Assembly: GCA_963817135.1 (NCBI GenBank)
Contig: CAWFNG010000001.1
Span: 124,001 to 188,000, forward strand
Source of the DNA: VAZQ01 sp963817135
GTDB lineage: Bacteria > Pseudomonadota > Alphaproteobacteria > Rhizobiales > Xanthobacteraceae
Reading direction: 5' to 3'
DNA length: 64,000 bases
A program made the translations under genes and the position numbers. Positions 54,142-62,011 of this stretch are shown one piece after another (position 1 is the first letter of the stretch; each line of letters starts with the position of its first letter). The notes under the pieces were generated by a model that searched no databases, had not been told where the DNA came from, and worked only from the letters and a program-made list of their open reading frames with translations.

Positions 54142-54468
54142 CTACCCGGCTACTTCCACTACCGTCGGTAGTGCTACTTTTGATTGTGGCGGATCATTTC
54201 GCTCGCGGTCTAGCTCTTCGAGCTGCCGCGCCAAGTCTTTCCATTGTTGCGCAAGCTCTTTGAACGATGCTTTTGCTAGAGGCTCTTTCGCGAAAGAGGC
54301 CTTACGCCTCTTTCTCGGTATTCCTCCGCTCTGGAACTCACGCCACGGCCGTTGTCTCATAAAAGGCGCTTGGTCACGTTTGCGGCCATGGCTGGCGTTG
54401 ACTCCGGGGGGCAGCCTTCCTTTCGCGGGCAGTTGATTATGGTCATGGCAATGCAACACCCTATTCAC
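54142..54468 (-). CDS. Possible small basic protein, 108 aa
   Basis: The C-terminal half (KASFKELAQQWKDLARQLEE, then LDRERND) is a convincing helix with an i/i+4 pattern. The N-terminal half is low-complexity and basic. It may begin at a later methionine (MRQRPWREF). It lies 26 bp downstream of the Crp/Fnr start region on the same strand. Weak call. Confidence 0.35.
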   Translation of the reverse strand: MNRVLHCHDHNQLPAKGRLPPGVNASHGRKRDQAPFMRQRPWREFQSGGIPRKRRKASFAKEPLAKASFKELAQQWKDLARQLEELDRERNDPPQSKVALPTVVEVAG

Positions 54469-54672
54469 TCGCCCAAGGGATCTTGCCGGTGAATGTCTTA
54501 AGGGACCATCAGACGACGTTCAATTCAGAATTACTCAAACTGCCACCGATATTCTTGTTTTTTCCTCATCATCTTGGCGAGCCGCCTTCCCGGCGGGGCG
54601 GCCGAAGGTCCCATCACCGAAGTGCTCAATATTGCACAGACCGCATAGAGCTGAGTGACGCAGTATCCGCCG

Positions 54673-54948
54673 ATGTCGCTGTCTGCATGGTATCTTCACA
54701 AAGCTGGCCAGTGTGCTCGGCTGGCGAAAGACGCAATCGAGCCGCGCAAGCGTTCCGATTTCGAAACCGAAAGAAAATTATGGCTTCAGATGGCTGAGCA
54801 GATTGGGAGGGACGAAGTACGCTGGTTCGGACCAGAGCCGATTCGATGCAGACCGCCTCCACTCCGCCCGCATCCACGTGAGGCGAACGCTCGTCCATTC
54901 TCGCGCATACCGGTGGTCACCACACGTCGCCGATCTTCTCGTAACTGA
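54673..54948 (+). CDS. Small hypothetical protein with rhizobial-type N-terminal domain
   Basis: The first 50 residues (MSLSAWYLHKAGQCARLAKD, then FETERKLWLQMAEQIGRDE) match a family of short uncharacterised proteins common in Bradyrhizobium relatives. The remainder is Pro/Arg-rich and unlike them, so the C-terminus may be read-through after a lesion near 54830. A similar domain occurs in the 54-aa product at 57290. Confidence 0.5.
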   Translation: MSLSAWYLHKAGQCARLAKDAIEPRKRSDFETERKLWLQMAEQIGRDEVRWFGPEPIRCRPPPLRPHPREANARPFSRIPVVTTRRRSSRN

Positions 54949-55015
54949 GTAAAGATCGCGCCGCCATCCCGGATTGTGGCAGTTGGACGCCTTTCGATGA
55001 ATGCAGTCGACTGGG

Positions 55016-55039
55016 GTGAGCAATTTTGCTCAGATTCCG
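55016..55039 (+). promoter_or_regulatory. Shared stress-island motif, site e
   Basis: GTGAGCAATTTTGCTCAGAT then TCCG, containing the palindrome TGAGCAA-TT-TTGCTCA. It is identical over 24 nt to site f and lies 53 bp before the ATG at 55092. Confidence 0.6.
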
Positions 55040-55091
55040 CTCGGTCCATGCGCGTACGATACTTCTTCCCTCAAACTCGGAGGAACGCCCA

Positions 55092-55469
55092 ATGAGAATC
55101 AATTGGGAAGTCGTAAAGCCCTCTCTGTGGACCGGAGCGGGTGGAGTGATTGTAGGTATGGTGCTGCTCTCGTACGGTTTCGGCTTCATGAGCCGGACTA
55201 CGGCCGAAAAATTGGCGAACACAAGTTCTGAAAGGGCGGTTATCGCAGTGTTGGCACCCGTCTGCGCAGAAAAGTTTCGTGCACTACCGGATGTTGCCGC
55301 ACGGACAGCGACCCTCATAGCAGACAAGGACAGCTCCTACAAAATGCGCGAGGCATTCCCGGAAGCCATGATCACCTTGCCGGGCAAAAGCTATCCGGAT
55401 TCGGACCTGACCGCGGCATGTGCAGCCCTGATTCTCGCACCGCCTAAGACTGCGGAGCTCAAGCAGTAG
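55092..55469 (+). CDS. Small membrane-anchored protein, ILQGES family, copy 2
   Basis: The 125-residue product starts MRINWEVVKPSLWTGAGGVI. Its helix reads GGVIVGMVLLSYGFGF, and the conserved part (AVIAVLAPVCAEKFRALPD, LPGKSYPDSDLTAACAALIL) matches copy 3 closely, including both cysteines. Its N-terminus differs from copies 1 and 3. A GGAGGAACGCCC ribosome site and an upstream motif suggest independent regulation. Confidence 0.78.
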   Translation: MRINWEVVKPSLWTGAGGVIVGMVLLSYGFGFMSRTTAEKLANTSSERAVIAVLAPVCAEKFRALPDVAARTATLIADKDSSYKMREAFPEAMITLPGKSYPDSDLTAACAALILAPPKTAELKQ

Positions 55470-55614
55470 TCACCGAACCGTCACTGACGTTGCAGCCTTG
55501 CCAGTTCGAGGGCGGAGCTTCCAAGCCCCGAGCAACAAAGGATGCCAAAAATAATACCTACCGTCCCACTCGGATGATCAATAACGAGCAGATAACGAGC
55601 AGGAGGATTCCCTA

Positions 55615-55983
55615 ATGCCACTTACAGAGATTGCCGTGGATGACGGACCTCACACCATGGACGGATTGGTGCTTCATGCCTGGGATGGGTCTGAGAAGGT
55701 AGAGGCGTTCATAAGCAGGCGGGTCATGGATTGTTGGGTCGATCCAATAGAGCCCTATGAAGGTCGGAGAACTCTCCTCCGTGCCCAATACAACGCACTC
55801 GGTAAGCTCAACCTCGCGGCGATTGAGCGGATTGTTATCTCCAAGTACCAGCGCGGTGCGAGTTTCAATCGCCAGCATCCCTTCGTCGATGTTCTGTTCG
55901 CAGATATCACCGAAAGCGGAGAGGTGCTCGATGTGAGTGAACTGGTGCGCGAACCGTCGCTTCCTGCTTTCGAACGGATGTAA
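55615..55983 (+). CDS. DUF1488 family protein
   Basis: The 122-residue protein contains AFISRRVMDCWVDPIEPYEG, LRAQYNALGKLNLAAIERI and FNRQHPFVDVLFADITES, the pattern of DUF1488 proteins. They are widespread in Alphaproteobacteria and have no known function. It is preceded by GAGCAGGAGGATTCCCTA. No signal or membrane segment. Confidence 0.82.
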   Translation: MPLTEIAVDDGPHTMDGLVLHAWDGSEKVEAFISRRVMDCWVDPIEPYEGRRTLLRAQYNALGKLNLAAIERIVISKYQRGASFNRQHPFVDVLFADITESGEVLDVSELVREPSLPAFERM

Positions 55984-56195
55984 TTGAGATATCGGTCTCC
56001 ACGCTTAAAGGCCTCAAGATTGCGATTTCACGCCGAGTGGACCCCTGCGCCGTCGCGCAGGAGCGGGACGCCCAACGCCTCAAGTCGTAGCTTTGTTTCG
56101 TGCGGACATGGTGTAGGGCCGTGCCGGGCGAGATTCGGTCGGGTGTTTAGTTAACAGCGATCGGTGCGGCTATAAACATCGAGTAGAGCAGGTAG

Positions 56196-56477
56196 ATGGA
56201 CAAATTTAAGATCAAGGTGGCACGCATCGAGACAACCGGGCGAGGCCAGCAAGATGGGCAAGTTTGCGTCACGTTTCAGCTTGATCGCCGATTGACCAGT
56301 TTTCAGGTGCCGGTTCTTGTGAGCATCAGGGACTTCGACGACACGGAAATGGTTCAAGCAGCACGAAGTGCACTACATCGGATGTTCGCTGAACTTGCGT
56401 CGCAAAGCCTAGAATGGAAGTTAACCGCAAACGACCTGAAGCAGCTTTCGCGCATAAGCTTGCGCCCAAAGTCATGA
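56196..56477 (+). CDS. Hypothetical conserved-looking protein, 93 aa
   Basis: MDKFKIKVARIETTGRGQQD then VCVTFQLDRRLTSFQVPVLV suggests a small beta-rich fold followed by a helical end (MVQAARSALHRMFAELASQS). Ribosome site AGAGCAGGTAG. Family unknown to me. Confidence 0.6.
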   Translation: MDKFKIKVARIETTGRGQQDGQVCVTFQLDRRLTSFQVPVLVSIRDFDDTEMVQAARSALHRMFAELASQSLEWKLTANDLKQLSRISLRPKS

Positions 56478-57289
56478 TCCTCTGGAAATCAAAAGGATGC
56501 TCCTTCGTTTTGTCGCTTTCGTTCGGGCCAAGCGAATAGCAAATACAACTTATGAACTTCCCTGCGCGAGGTGGTTCGTTGATGGTTCCTGTTGCTTGTC
56601 CAAAACGCTCAGTTGTTGTGTATGAAACTACATCCAAAAGATGGCGGTTTGAGCCGTCATCCGGATGCATTGATCTGCGAAACACCGGCCTAGAAAATTT
56701 TGATCAACGGTGGAAAACGACTTTTGCAACAAAATCTGCCAGGAGCCAGGAGCGGACCAACCGAGCGCTCTGGAGCCACAACTGACACCCCTACCCCCAG
56801 CCCTCCCCACAAGGAGGAGGGGAGCCCACTGAGTTCGCGGCCCTTTATAGGAATCTAATTTTGGAAGATGAACTAGGAGCATTCACCGGGAGGGGCCAAG
56901 GCGGGCCATGCCTCACTGATGCGGCCCAATGCCGCTCCCGATGTTGCCGTCGCAAACGTGCCGCTACGCCGCAACCCGAACGATGCCGCAGCGATCATCG
57001 CGGCTTGAGTAACCCGGGGTCATAGCACCTCCGTTCGGTTTTCGTTGTGTGTGCGCAGCGCTCCTGACGAACGGATGATCTGCGCATCCTTTAGATTTGG
57101 TGAGTGTGGATGCTGCTGTCAATGGGGACTGGCGCTCGAAGCGTGTGAGTTCCAATAATAACTATTTCAACCCACGCGCCCCGCATGATCCCTTCTGAGC
57201 ACCTTCCCGGCACTTCGACCTGTGAACACTCGAAACTAATTTTGAGCGCGGCGCTGCCAACAACGCACTCATTCCCCATATGTATAACA
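56478..57289. other. Region without a supported gene
   Basis: A 77-codon frame at 56552-56785 has no ribosome site or recognisable match. A purine/pyrimidine-biased stretch (CCCCTACCCCCAGCCC) is near 56785. Nothing else is evident in these 0.8 kb. Confidence 0.4.
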
Positions 57290-57454
57290 ATGGAAGCAGA
57301 CTTGCCCAGCTTAGATCAGTTACGCAACAACGCTGCTGAGTGCATTCGGTTGGCGGAAGCAGCCCGCACTTCGCAACAAAAGTCCCTTTTCATCGAAATG
57401 GCCGAAAGATGGCTTACGCTCGCCGAGCGCGCCGAGAATACGCAAGCAAGATAG
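57290..57454 (+). CDS. Small hypothetical protein, 54 aa
   Basis: The product MEADLPSLDQLRNNAAECIR then EMAERWLTLAERAENTQAR is one amphipathic helical hairpin, similar to short proteins often found in rhizobial genomes. It shares a fold pattern with 54673. No clear ribosome site; the start is chosen at the beginning of the conserved part. Confidence 0.55.
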   Translation: MEADLPSLDQLRNNAAECIRLAEAARTSQQKSLFIEMAERWLTLAERAENTQAR

Positions 57455-57685
57455 AGAGCTGGTGAAGATCGCCTCAATCGTTGCCTCTTTAGCATTTAGC
57501 AACACACATCGCCCGAGGCTTCGGTGTCGATAATGAGTGTGGTGACAACCTCGGTTATTGAAAGTACATAAAGTGCAAAAGCCGCCCATGGGTGGCTAGG
57601 ATAACTGGTCGGGGGTTCGCGGTTAAGCGAGAAGCATCTGTGCGTGCACGCGTGGTATAGTTCCTGACATCAAAGGGAAGCGACT

Positions 57686-57907
57686 GTGGCAAAAGGCGTG
57701 GACATCGAAATGGCGCCTCTCGACGATGATCACGTGCGAGCAAAGATAACCTGGTCGGAGCAGGATGTCGGTGGCGGAAAACTCGTTGTGGAAGTCACCG
57801 TCAAAAACACGAAGACCCGCCCGAAAACGGACGACCAACTTAGATCAGATGCGAGGGCGCTTGCTGTGCGTTTTGCACGAGCCTTTGCTGATACGATTGA
57901 GAATTAG
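57686..57907 (+). CDS. Hypothetical small protein, 73 aa
   Basis: It starts at a GTG with AAAGGGAAG 7 nt upstream. The product MAKGVDIEMAPLDDDHVRAK then LVVEVTVKNTKTRP appears as three or four beta strands followed by a helix (DARALAVRFARAFADTIEN). No family recognised. Confidence 0.55.
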   Translation: MAKGVDIEMAPLDDDHVRAKITWSEQDVGGGKLVVEVTVKNTKTRPKTDDQLRSDARALAVRFARAFADTIEN

Positions 57908-58067
57908 CGCCGCTCGGCCTCTCCGGAGAAAATAAGAGCAAATCCGCCGCAAGCCCCTTTGAGCATCCGGCGAATAAGCCGTAGGGCGCGTGCGCATAAA
58001 TCAAGCTTGCTGAGTTCGGCTTACTCGGCCTTTGCTCTTTCGGACCGTAGCTGCGCGATGAAATTTA

Positions 58068-58090
58068 GTGGTCAATATTATACAGACGCC
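58068..58090 (+). promoter_or_regulatory. Shared stress-island motif, site d
   Basis: GTGGTCAATATTATACAGAC then GCC. 57 bp before the glycosyltransferase ATG. TATACAGACGCC is identical to site c. Confidence 0.55.
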
Positions 58091-58146
58091 GCTTGGCCGT
58101 CGCGTCTACGTTCTCGCCATATCCGATTCCCCTGGAGTGAAAAAGC

Positions 58147-59298
58147 ATGAAAATTGCGCAGATCGCGCCGCTTATGGAGAGTGTGCCGCCGCGGCTGTAT
58201 GGCGGGACCGAGCGAATTGTTTCCTATCTCACGGATGAACTGGTCCGGCTGGGTCACGAGGTGACCTTGTTCGCGAGTGCGGACTCCATCACCGCTGCCA
58301 AGCTGGTGAGCTGCGCGTCCATGGCATTGCGCCTCGACAGCAATGTCCGCGACCCGATCCCCTATTACATGCTGATGCTCGACCGGGTACGTAAACTCGC
58401 GGACGAATTTGACATTTTGCATTTCCACATCGATCAGTTTCATTTCCCGCTTTTTGCGCAGATGGCAGACCGCACCGTGACCACTCTTCACGGCCGGCAA
58501 GACTCTCCCGATCTCAAGCCGCTCTATATTGGCTTTAGCGAAATGCCGCTGGTCTCAATCTCCACCGACCAGCGGCGGCCGATCGCCAAGGCCAACTTCG
58601 TCGGGACCGTACACCACGGCATTCCCACGAATCTGCACACGCCCATTTACAATCCGCGCGGCGGCTATGTAGCCTTTCTCGGCCGAATCTCGCCGGAAAA
58701 GCGGCCTGACCGCGCCATTCGCATAGCACGGACGCTCGGCATTCCCCTGAAGATCGCCGCCAAGGTCGACAAGGCCGATGAAGCCTATTTTCGCGAAAAG
58801 ATCCTGCCGCTGCTGAACGATCCGGGGGTCGAATTCATCGGCGAGATCAATGAGCGCAGCAAGGCAGAGTTCCTGGGCGAGGCGCAGGCGCTTTTGTTCC
58901 CGATCGATTGGCCGGAGCCGTTCGGCTTGGTCATGATCGAGGCGATGGCCTGCGGCACGCCCGTGCTTGCTTTCCGCCATGGGTCTGTTTCGGAAATCGT
59001 CGACCAGGGCGTCACCGGCGCCGTTGTCGATACGATGGATGAGGCGGTGATGATGCTTCCGCGGGTGATTGCGCTCGATCGCCGTGCCGTTCGGCGGCGG
59101 TTCGAGCAACGGTTTTCCTGTGCGCGCATGGCCAAAGATTATGCTGCGGTCTACCGTTCGCTGCTCAAGCGGCCGTTCATAGCGGAGCGGGAGACGACCG
59201 TGCCGCTGCCACGCCCGGTATTACCAAAAGAGTTGAATGGAAGTGGGCCTCATGACGATCGACGTCGCCGCGCTCTCCAAGCGGTTGACCTTGTTTGA
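58147..59298 (+). CDS. Glycosyltransferase family 4 protein
   Basis: The 383-residue GT-B enzyme has an N-terminal PRLYGGTERIVSYLTDELVR loop, the donor-binding region FLGRISPEKRPDRAI and the E-x7-E motif in PEPFGLVMIEAMACGTPVLA. The family transfers sugars from nucleotide sugars with retention. Here the acceptor is unknown, possibly a compatible solute or glycolipid made under stress. The start follows GGAGTGAAAAAGC. It is monocistronic as far as seen. Confidence 0.92.
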   Translation: MKIAQIAPLMESVPPRLYGGTERIVSYLTDELVRLGHEVTLFASADSITAAKLVSCASMALRLDSNVRDPIPYYMLMLDRVRKLADEFDILHFHIDQFHFPLFAQMADRTVTTLHGRQDSPDLKPLYIGFSEMPLVSISTDQRRPIAKANFVGTVHHGIPTNLHTPIYNPRGGYVAFLGRISPEKRPDRAIRIARTLGIPLKIAAKVDKADEAYFREKILPLLNDPGVEFIGEINERSKAEFLGEAQALLFPIDWPEPFGLVMIEAMACGTPVLAFRHGSVSEIVDQGVTGAVVDTMDEAVMMLPRVIALDRRAVRRRFEQRFSCARMAKDYAAVYRSLLKRPFIAERETTVPLPRPVLPKELNGSGPHDDRRRRALQAVDLV

Positions 59299-59429
59299 AT
59301 GGTTGCAGTGCGGCGTGGTGGTCTTGTGACTTCGATCTTCCCAGGGACTGGCAGGCGCAGCAGAACAACATGCCGCAATAAGCCGGCCACTACACAGCGG
59401 AAGATATTTCTCTCCGCCGAATGAGCGAA

Positions 59430-59654
59430 TTATCGCCTCTTTTTCTTCGCGAAAATCACGTTCCAGTTATCCCTATAAGCTTTAGAAACGGGTTTCTGAC
59501 CTTCGCCCCTACTATAGCCGGAGGGTGAGGCGGCAGCTAATTCTCCGCAGCCAGCCTTGGATGGCTCTGCGCCGGAAGTGCTTTTCTTCTCCGGTGAGGA
59601 CTCATTTTCTGGAGCGGAGTTGGTTTTAATTTTCTTGTCGTCGCTGGCCATCAT
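59430..59654 (-). CDS. Hypothetical disordered small protein, 74 aa
   Basis: MMASDDKKIKTNSAPENESS then a Ser/Glu/Lys-rich linker and the conserved-looking end GEGQKPVSKAYRDNWNVIFA with a basic KKKRR tail. It resembles short proteins in rhizobia. The start at 59654 uses TCAGGAAAA. Downstream of hsp20 on the same strand. Confidence 0.6.
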   Translation of the reverse strand: MMASDDKKIKTNSAPENESSPEKKSTSGAEPSKAGCGELAAASPSGYSRGEGQKPVSKAYRDNWNVIFAKKKRR

Positions 59655-59735
59655 TTTTCCTGACGCTGATTTGTCAAGACCGGGCTGTCGCCGATCATCG
59701 TCGTACACATACCCAACTTTGTGCCTAGCCGGAAG

Positions 59736-59753
59736 CGCCCCGGAAAACCGGGG
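59736..59753. terminator. GC-rich hairpin after hsp20
   Basis: GCCCCGG-AAAA-CCGGGGC, a perfect 7-bp stem with a tetraloop, 28 bp beyond the hsp20 stop. No T-run follows in the leftward direction, so terminator function is tentative. Confidence 0.5.
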
Positions 59754-59781
59754 CACTCCCAAATTTCAACCGGTCAGAACG

Positions 59782-60252
59782 TCAGGCAGCGGCCTTGGCC
59801 GGCTGGACCTGCAAAACCTTGCCGGAGCTCGCGATCGGGATCGCCCGAGGCTTCATCGCCTCCGGGATCTCGCGCACGAGGTCGACGTGCAGGAGCCCGT
59901 TCTCCAGCGTTGCGCCTTTGACCACAACATGGTCGGCAAGCTGGAAGCTACGCTCGAAGGTCCGCTCGGCGATGCCCTTGTAGAGCACTTCGCCGGTCTT
60001 CTCCTCGTCGTTGGCCTGTTTCTCGCCGCGGATCGTCAGGGTGTTTTCCTTCGCTTCGATCGAAAGATCAGCGTTCGTGAATCCGGCGACCGCGACCGAG
60101 ATGCGAAAAGCATTCTCGCCGTTCCGCTCTATATTGTAGGGCGGATAGCTGGGCACTGAGCGTTCCGCGCCATCGAGCTGGTCGAGCACGGAGAACATCC
60201 GGTCGAAGCCGACGGTTGAACGGTAGAGGGGAGCAAAATCGAATGTACGCAT
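59782..60252 (-). CDS. Hsp20/alpha-crystallin small heat-shock protein (IbpA type)
   Basis: The 156-residue holdase binds unfolding proteins without ATP. It has MRTFDFAPLYRSTVGFDRMF typical of class A rhizobial sHsps, the alpha-crystallin domain (ISVAVAGFTNADLSIEAKEN, GIAERTFERSFQLADHV), the A-x-x-x-n-G-x-L element GATLENGLLHV and the C-terminal I-x-I (IPI). The start codon lies 2 nt after a hairpin that covers the ribosome site, implying thermosensor control. Confidence 0.95.
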   Translation of the reverse strand: MRTFDFAPLYRSTVGFDRMFSVLDQLDGAERSVPSYPPYNIERNGENAFRISVAVAGFTNADLSIEAKENTLTIRGEKQANDEEKTGEVLYKGIAERTFERSFQLADHVVVKGATLENGLLHVDLVREIPEAMKPRAIPIASSGKVLQVQPAKAAA

Positions 60253-60308
60253 AGCATGACCTCATTAGTTTGAGCGACATGCGAACGGTCCGCCCTCAGG
60301 GCCGAACC
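60253..60308 (-). promoter_or_regulatory. ROSE-like RNA thermometer in hsp20 5' UTR
   Basis: Read on the minus strand, the leader folds into a start-proximal hairpin: GCAUG-UCG-CUCA-AACUAA-UGAG-GU-CAUGC (60282-60254). The Shine-Dalgarno UGAGG is in its 3' arm and AUG follows 1-2 nt later. The UCGCU on the opposite arm fits the UYGCU of ROSE elements, with a possible G-G opposition. A second imperfect hairpin lies upstream (60308-60287, GGUUCGGCC with GGGCGGACC). Melting at heat shock would expose the ribosome site. Folding was judged by eye. Confidence 0.68.
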
Positions 60309-60488
60309 TTCCGTATCACGCAGCCACATGGCCTACGCGTTTAGTATTTGGGAGTGCTTCGAGGCCATTACAATAGATCAAACAGAATAGTTACCGAATA
60401 TTGCACTGGTTACACGTTGCCATGCGAAGCAACGAGATTGAAATATGCAGAGATAAATTATTTTGATCGAATGCTGTCCTTTCCCAAG

Positions 60489-60511
60489 GTGAGCAATTTT
60501 ATACAGACGCC
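60489..60511 (+). promoter_or_regulatory. Shared stress-island motif, site c
   Basis: GTGAGCAATTTTATACAGAC then GCC, closest to the consensus. 55 bp before the ATG of the 36-aa protein at 60566. Confidence 0.6.
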
Positions 60512-60565
60512 ATCGGTGGATAGGCGCATAGTTCTAATGAGGACCGATCCTTGGAGGATCACCAG

Positions 60566-60676
60566 ATGTGGCTCTGTGGACAGACGTGGCTCCCTTTGCT
60601 GACAATTGCTTTGACTGCTGCGATCTGCTTCAGCGTAGCGTCATTCATCATGGGACAGGCAGGGCCTCAGGCATAA
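60566..60676 (+). CDS. Single-TM small protein, 36 aa
   Basis: The ATG follows TTGGAGGATCACCAG. MWLCGQTWLPLLTIALTAAI then CFSVASFIMGQAGPQA is almost all one membrane helix. It begins a run of three short genes (60566, 60681, 60893) closely spaced behind motif c, which could be one transcript. Unknown function. Confidence 0.6.
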   Translation: MWLCGQTWLPLLTIALTAAICFSVASFIMGQAGPQA

Positions 60677-60680
60677 GCTC

Positions 60681-60887
60681 ATGGTATTCATGCCAAACAG
60701 ATCAACTCCAGACTATTTGTTTGAAAAGGCGCACGAGTGTTTTCGGCGCTCTCGGACCAATTCGAACGTGCGAGTCGAGCTTGAAGCCCTGGGCAATATG
60801 TTCATGATCAAGGCAGTTGAGCTCGATGTAAAACTGCAGAATCTTGCCAAAGCCAACTACACTGCCTCTTTGCCCGTACTGACGTGA
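60681..60887 (+). CDS. Hypothetical small protein, 68 aa
   Basis: MVFMPNRSTPDYLFEKAHEC then RVELEALGNMFMIKAVELDV is a helical sequence like the short proteins at 54673 and 57290 but distinct. It starts 5 bp after the previous stop. A second Met at residue 4 is an alternative start. Confidence 0.55.
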   Translation: MVFMPNRSTPDYLFEKAHECFRRSRTNSNVRVELEALGNMFMIKAVELDVKLQNLAKANYTASLPVLT

Positions 60888-60892
60888 CGACC

Positions 60893-61090
60893 ATGGACAA
60901 GCTGCAGTTTGACCGCACCGACTATTCAGTTGTTGTGAAGAACAAGGCCCGGCCTCCGGGCTCCTGGAAGTGGCAGATTTATCGTGCCGGGAGATCAAGC
61001 CCGGTAAAGCAATCATCGGTCTACTTTCACACCATGGTGACTGCCAATCGGGCGGGAAACGAGGCGCTCAAGCAGCTATTGGCCCATTGA
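60893..61090 (+). CDS. Hypothetical conserved-looking protein, 65 aa
   Basis: MDKLQFDRTDYSVVVKNKAR then PPGSWKWQIYRAGRSSPVKQ and a C-terminal helix (ANRAGNEALKQLLAH). It resembles small uncharacterised proteins of Bradyrhizobium-like genomes. An in-frame GTG at 60884, overlapping the previous stop, is an alternative start. Confidence 0.65.
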   Translation: MDKLQFDRTDYSVVVKNKARPPGSWKWQIYRAGRSSPVKQSSVYFHTMVTANRAGNEALKQLLAH

Positions 61091-61103
61091 TTTGATTTGG
61101 CCA

Positions 61104-61127
61104 GTGAGCAATTTTGCTCAGATTCCG
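61104..61127 (+). promoter_or_regulatory. Shared stress-island motif, site f
   Basis: Identical over 24 nt to site e (GTGAGCAATTTTGCTCAGAT then TCCG). 140 bp upstream of copy 3 of the ILQGES family. Confidence 0.6.
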
Positions 61128-61266
61128 GCCGGACAAAGGCGTAAGTAGATAGGAATCGATACGCCATCGCAAAGCGTTTGATCTTCAATTCAACTTTAGC
61201 CACCGGAACCTATCCCCGGTGTCTATGGCCTCGTTCCGAAATATGTCTCGCGAAAGGAAAACACCC

Positions 61267-61644
61267 ATGCAAGTTCCTTCAATTCTGCAAGGAGAATCGC
61301 TCAAGCGTCTGCTGCAAGGCGCAGCCGCCGGTGCCGTCGCAACGATGTTTGTCGGCTTTTACTGGGGCGGCTGGTCGCTCGGCAGCACCGCTGACAAGAT
61401 GGCAAAAGAGCGGTCAGAGCTGGCGGTGATAGCAGCGCTGGCACCCGTGTGCGCCGACAAGTTCCGCGCACTGCCTGACGCCGACGCGAAGAAAGTCGCG
61501 CTTTCGAAGGTCAACTCGTGGAAGCGCCGGGACGAATTCCCGAAGGAGTTCGTGACGCTTCCGGGGGAATCATACCCGAGTTCCGCCCTTGTGGATGCGT
61601 GCTCGACGCTGTTGCTCGCACCGAAATCGGCTGCGCTCAAATGA
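61267..61644 (+). CDS. Small membrane-anchored protein, ILQGES family, copy 3
   Basis: The 125-residue product MQVPSILQGESLKRLLQGAA then AVATMFVGFYWGGWSLGSTAD shares its N-terminus and leader with copy 1 and its C-terminal part (LAPVCADKFRALPDADAKK, LPGESYPSSALVDACSTLLL) with copy 2. It therefore links the three. The leader CTCGTTCCGAAA...GCGAAAGGAA is alignable with copy 1. A gene for the 64-aa protein follows 16 bp later. Confidence 0.8.
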   Translation: MQVPSILQGESLKRLLQGAAAGAVATMFVGFYWGGWSLGSTADKMAKERSELAVIAALAPVCADKFRALPDADAKKVALSKVNSWKRRDEFPKEFVTLPGESYPSSALVDACSTLLLAPKSAALK

Positions 61645-61660
61645 CATACAGGAGCGCCCA

Positions 61661-61847
61661 ATGCGCACTCATCGGTTCGGACGAAAAATCAAAACTTCCT
61701 GCGACAATCGCCATCAAACATCAGATCAGAATGCGGATGGCTGAATATGAGATCAAGAAAGTAGAGGTGGAAGCAAGGGCTGAAGCATTTCGCGGACAAA
61801 CCGACGACAATGCTTCATTGAGTTCTTCATCGGTTACTACGCGGTAA
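61661..61847 (+). pseudogene. Frameshifted paralogue of the 64-aa protein at 49814
   Basis: ATG after ACAGGAGCGCCC gives MRTHRFGRKIK, identical to the groEL-adjacent copy. At ATCAAAACTTCC (where the other copy has ATCAAGCTTCC) one extra base moves the rest, LPATIAIKHQIRMRMAEYEI and on to SSSVTTR, into another frame ending at 61847. Either a sequencing slip in an A4 run or a real lesion. Confidence 0.75.
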
Positions 61848-62011
61848 TACAAGCGGCGCGGTCGGGGTGGACCAGCGGCCGCGGCCTCATCAGTCCCCGC
61901 CGAAGTGCTATTTCCCAGGCTGCGTCTTGCATTTAGGAGGGCCGGCCCTGAAGTTTGAGTTCTTTTACGTTTTAACTAAGAAGGGCTGCGCTTACATAGC
62001 AGCCCCCATAA

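Noticed and set aside
52850..61240. EcfG-type general-stress promoters (GGAAC...CGTT) before the ILQGES-family genes
   Set aside because: GGAAC occurs in both leaders, but the spacing to CGTT or CGCTT is 13 or 22 nt instead of 16-17, so the match fails.
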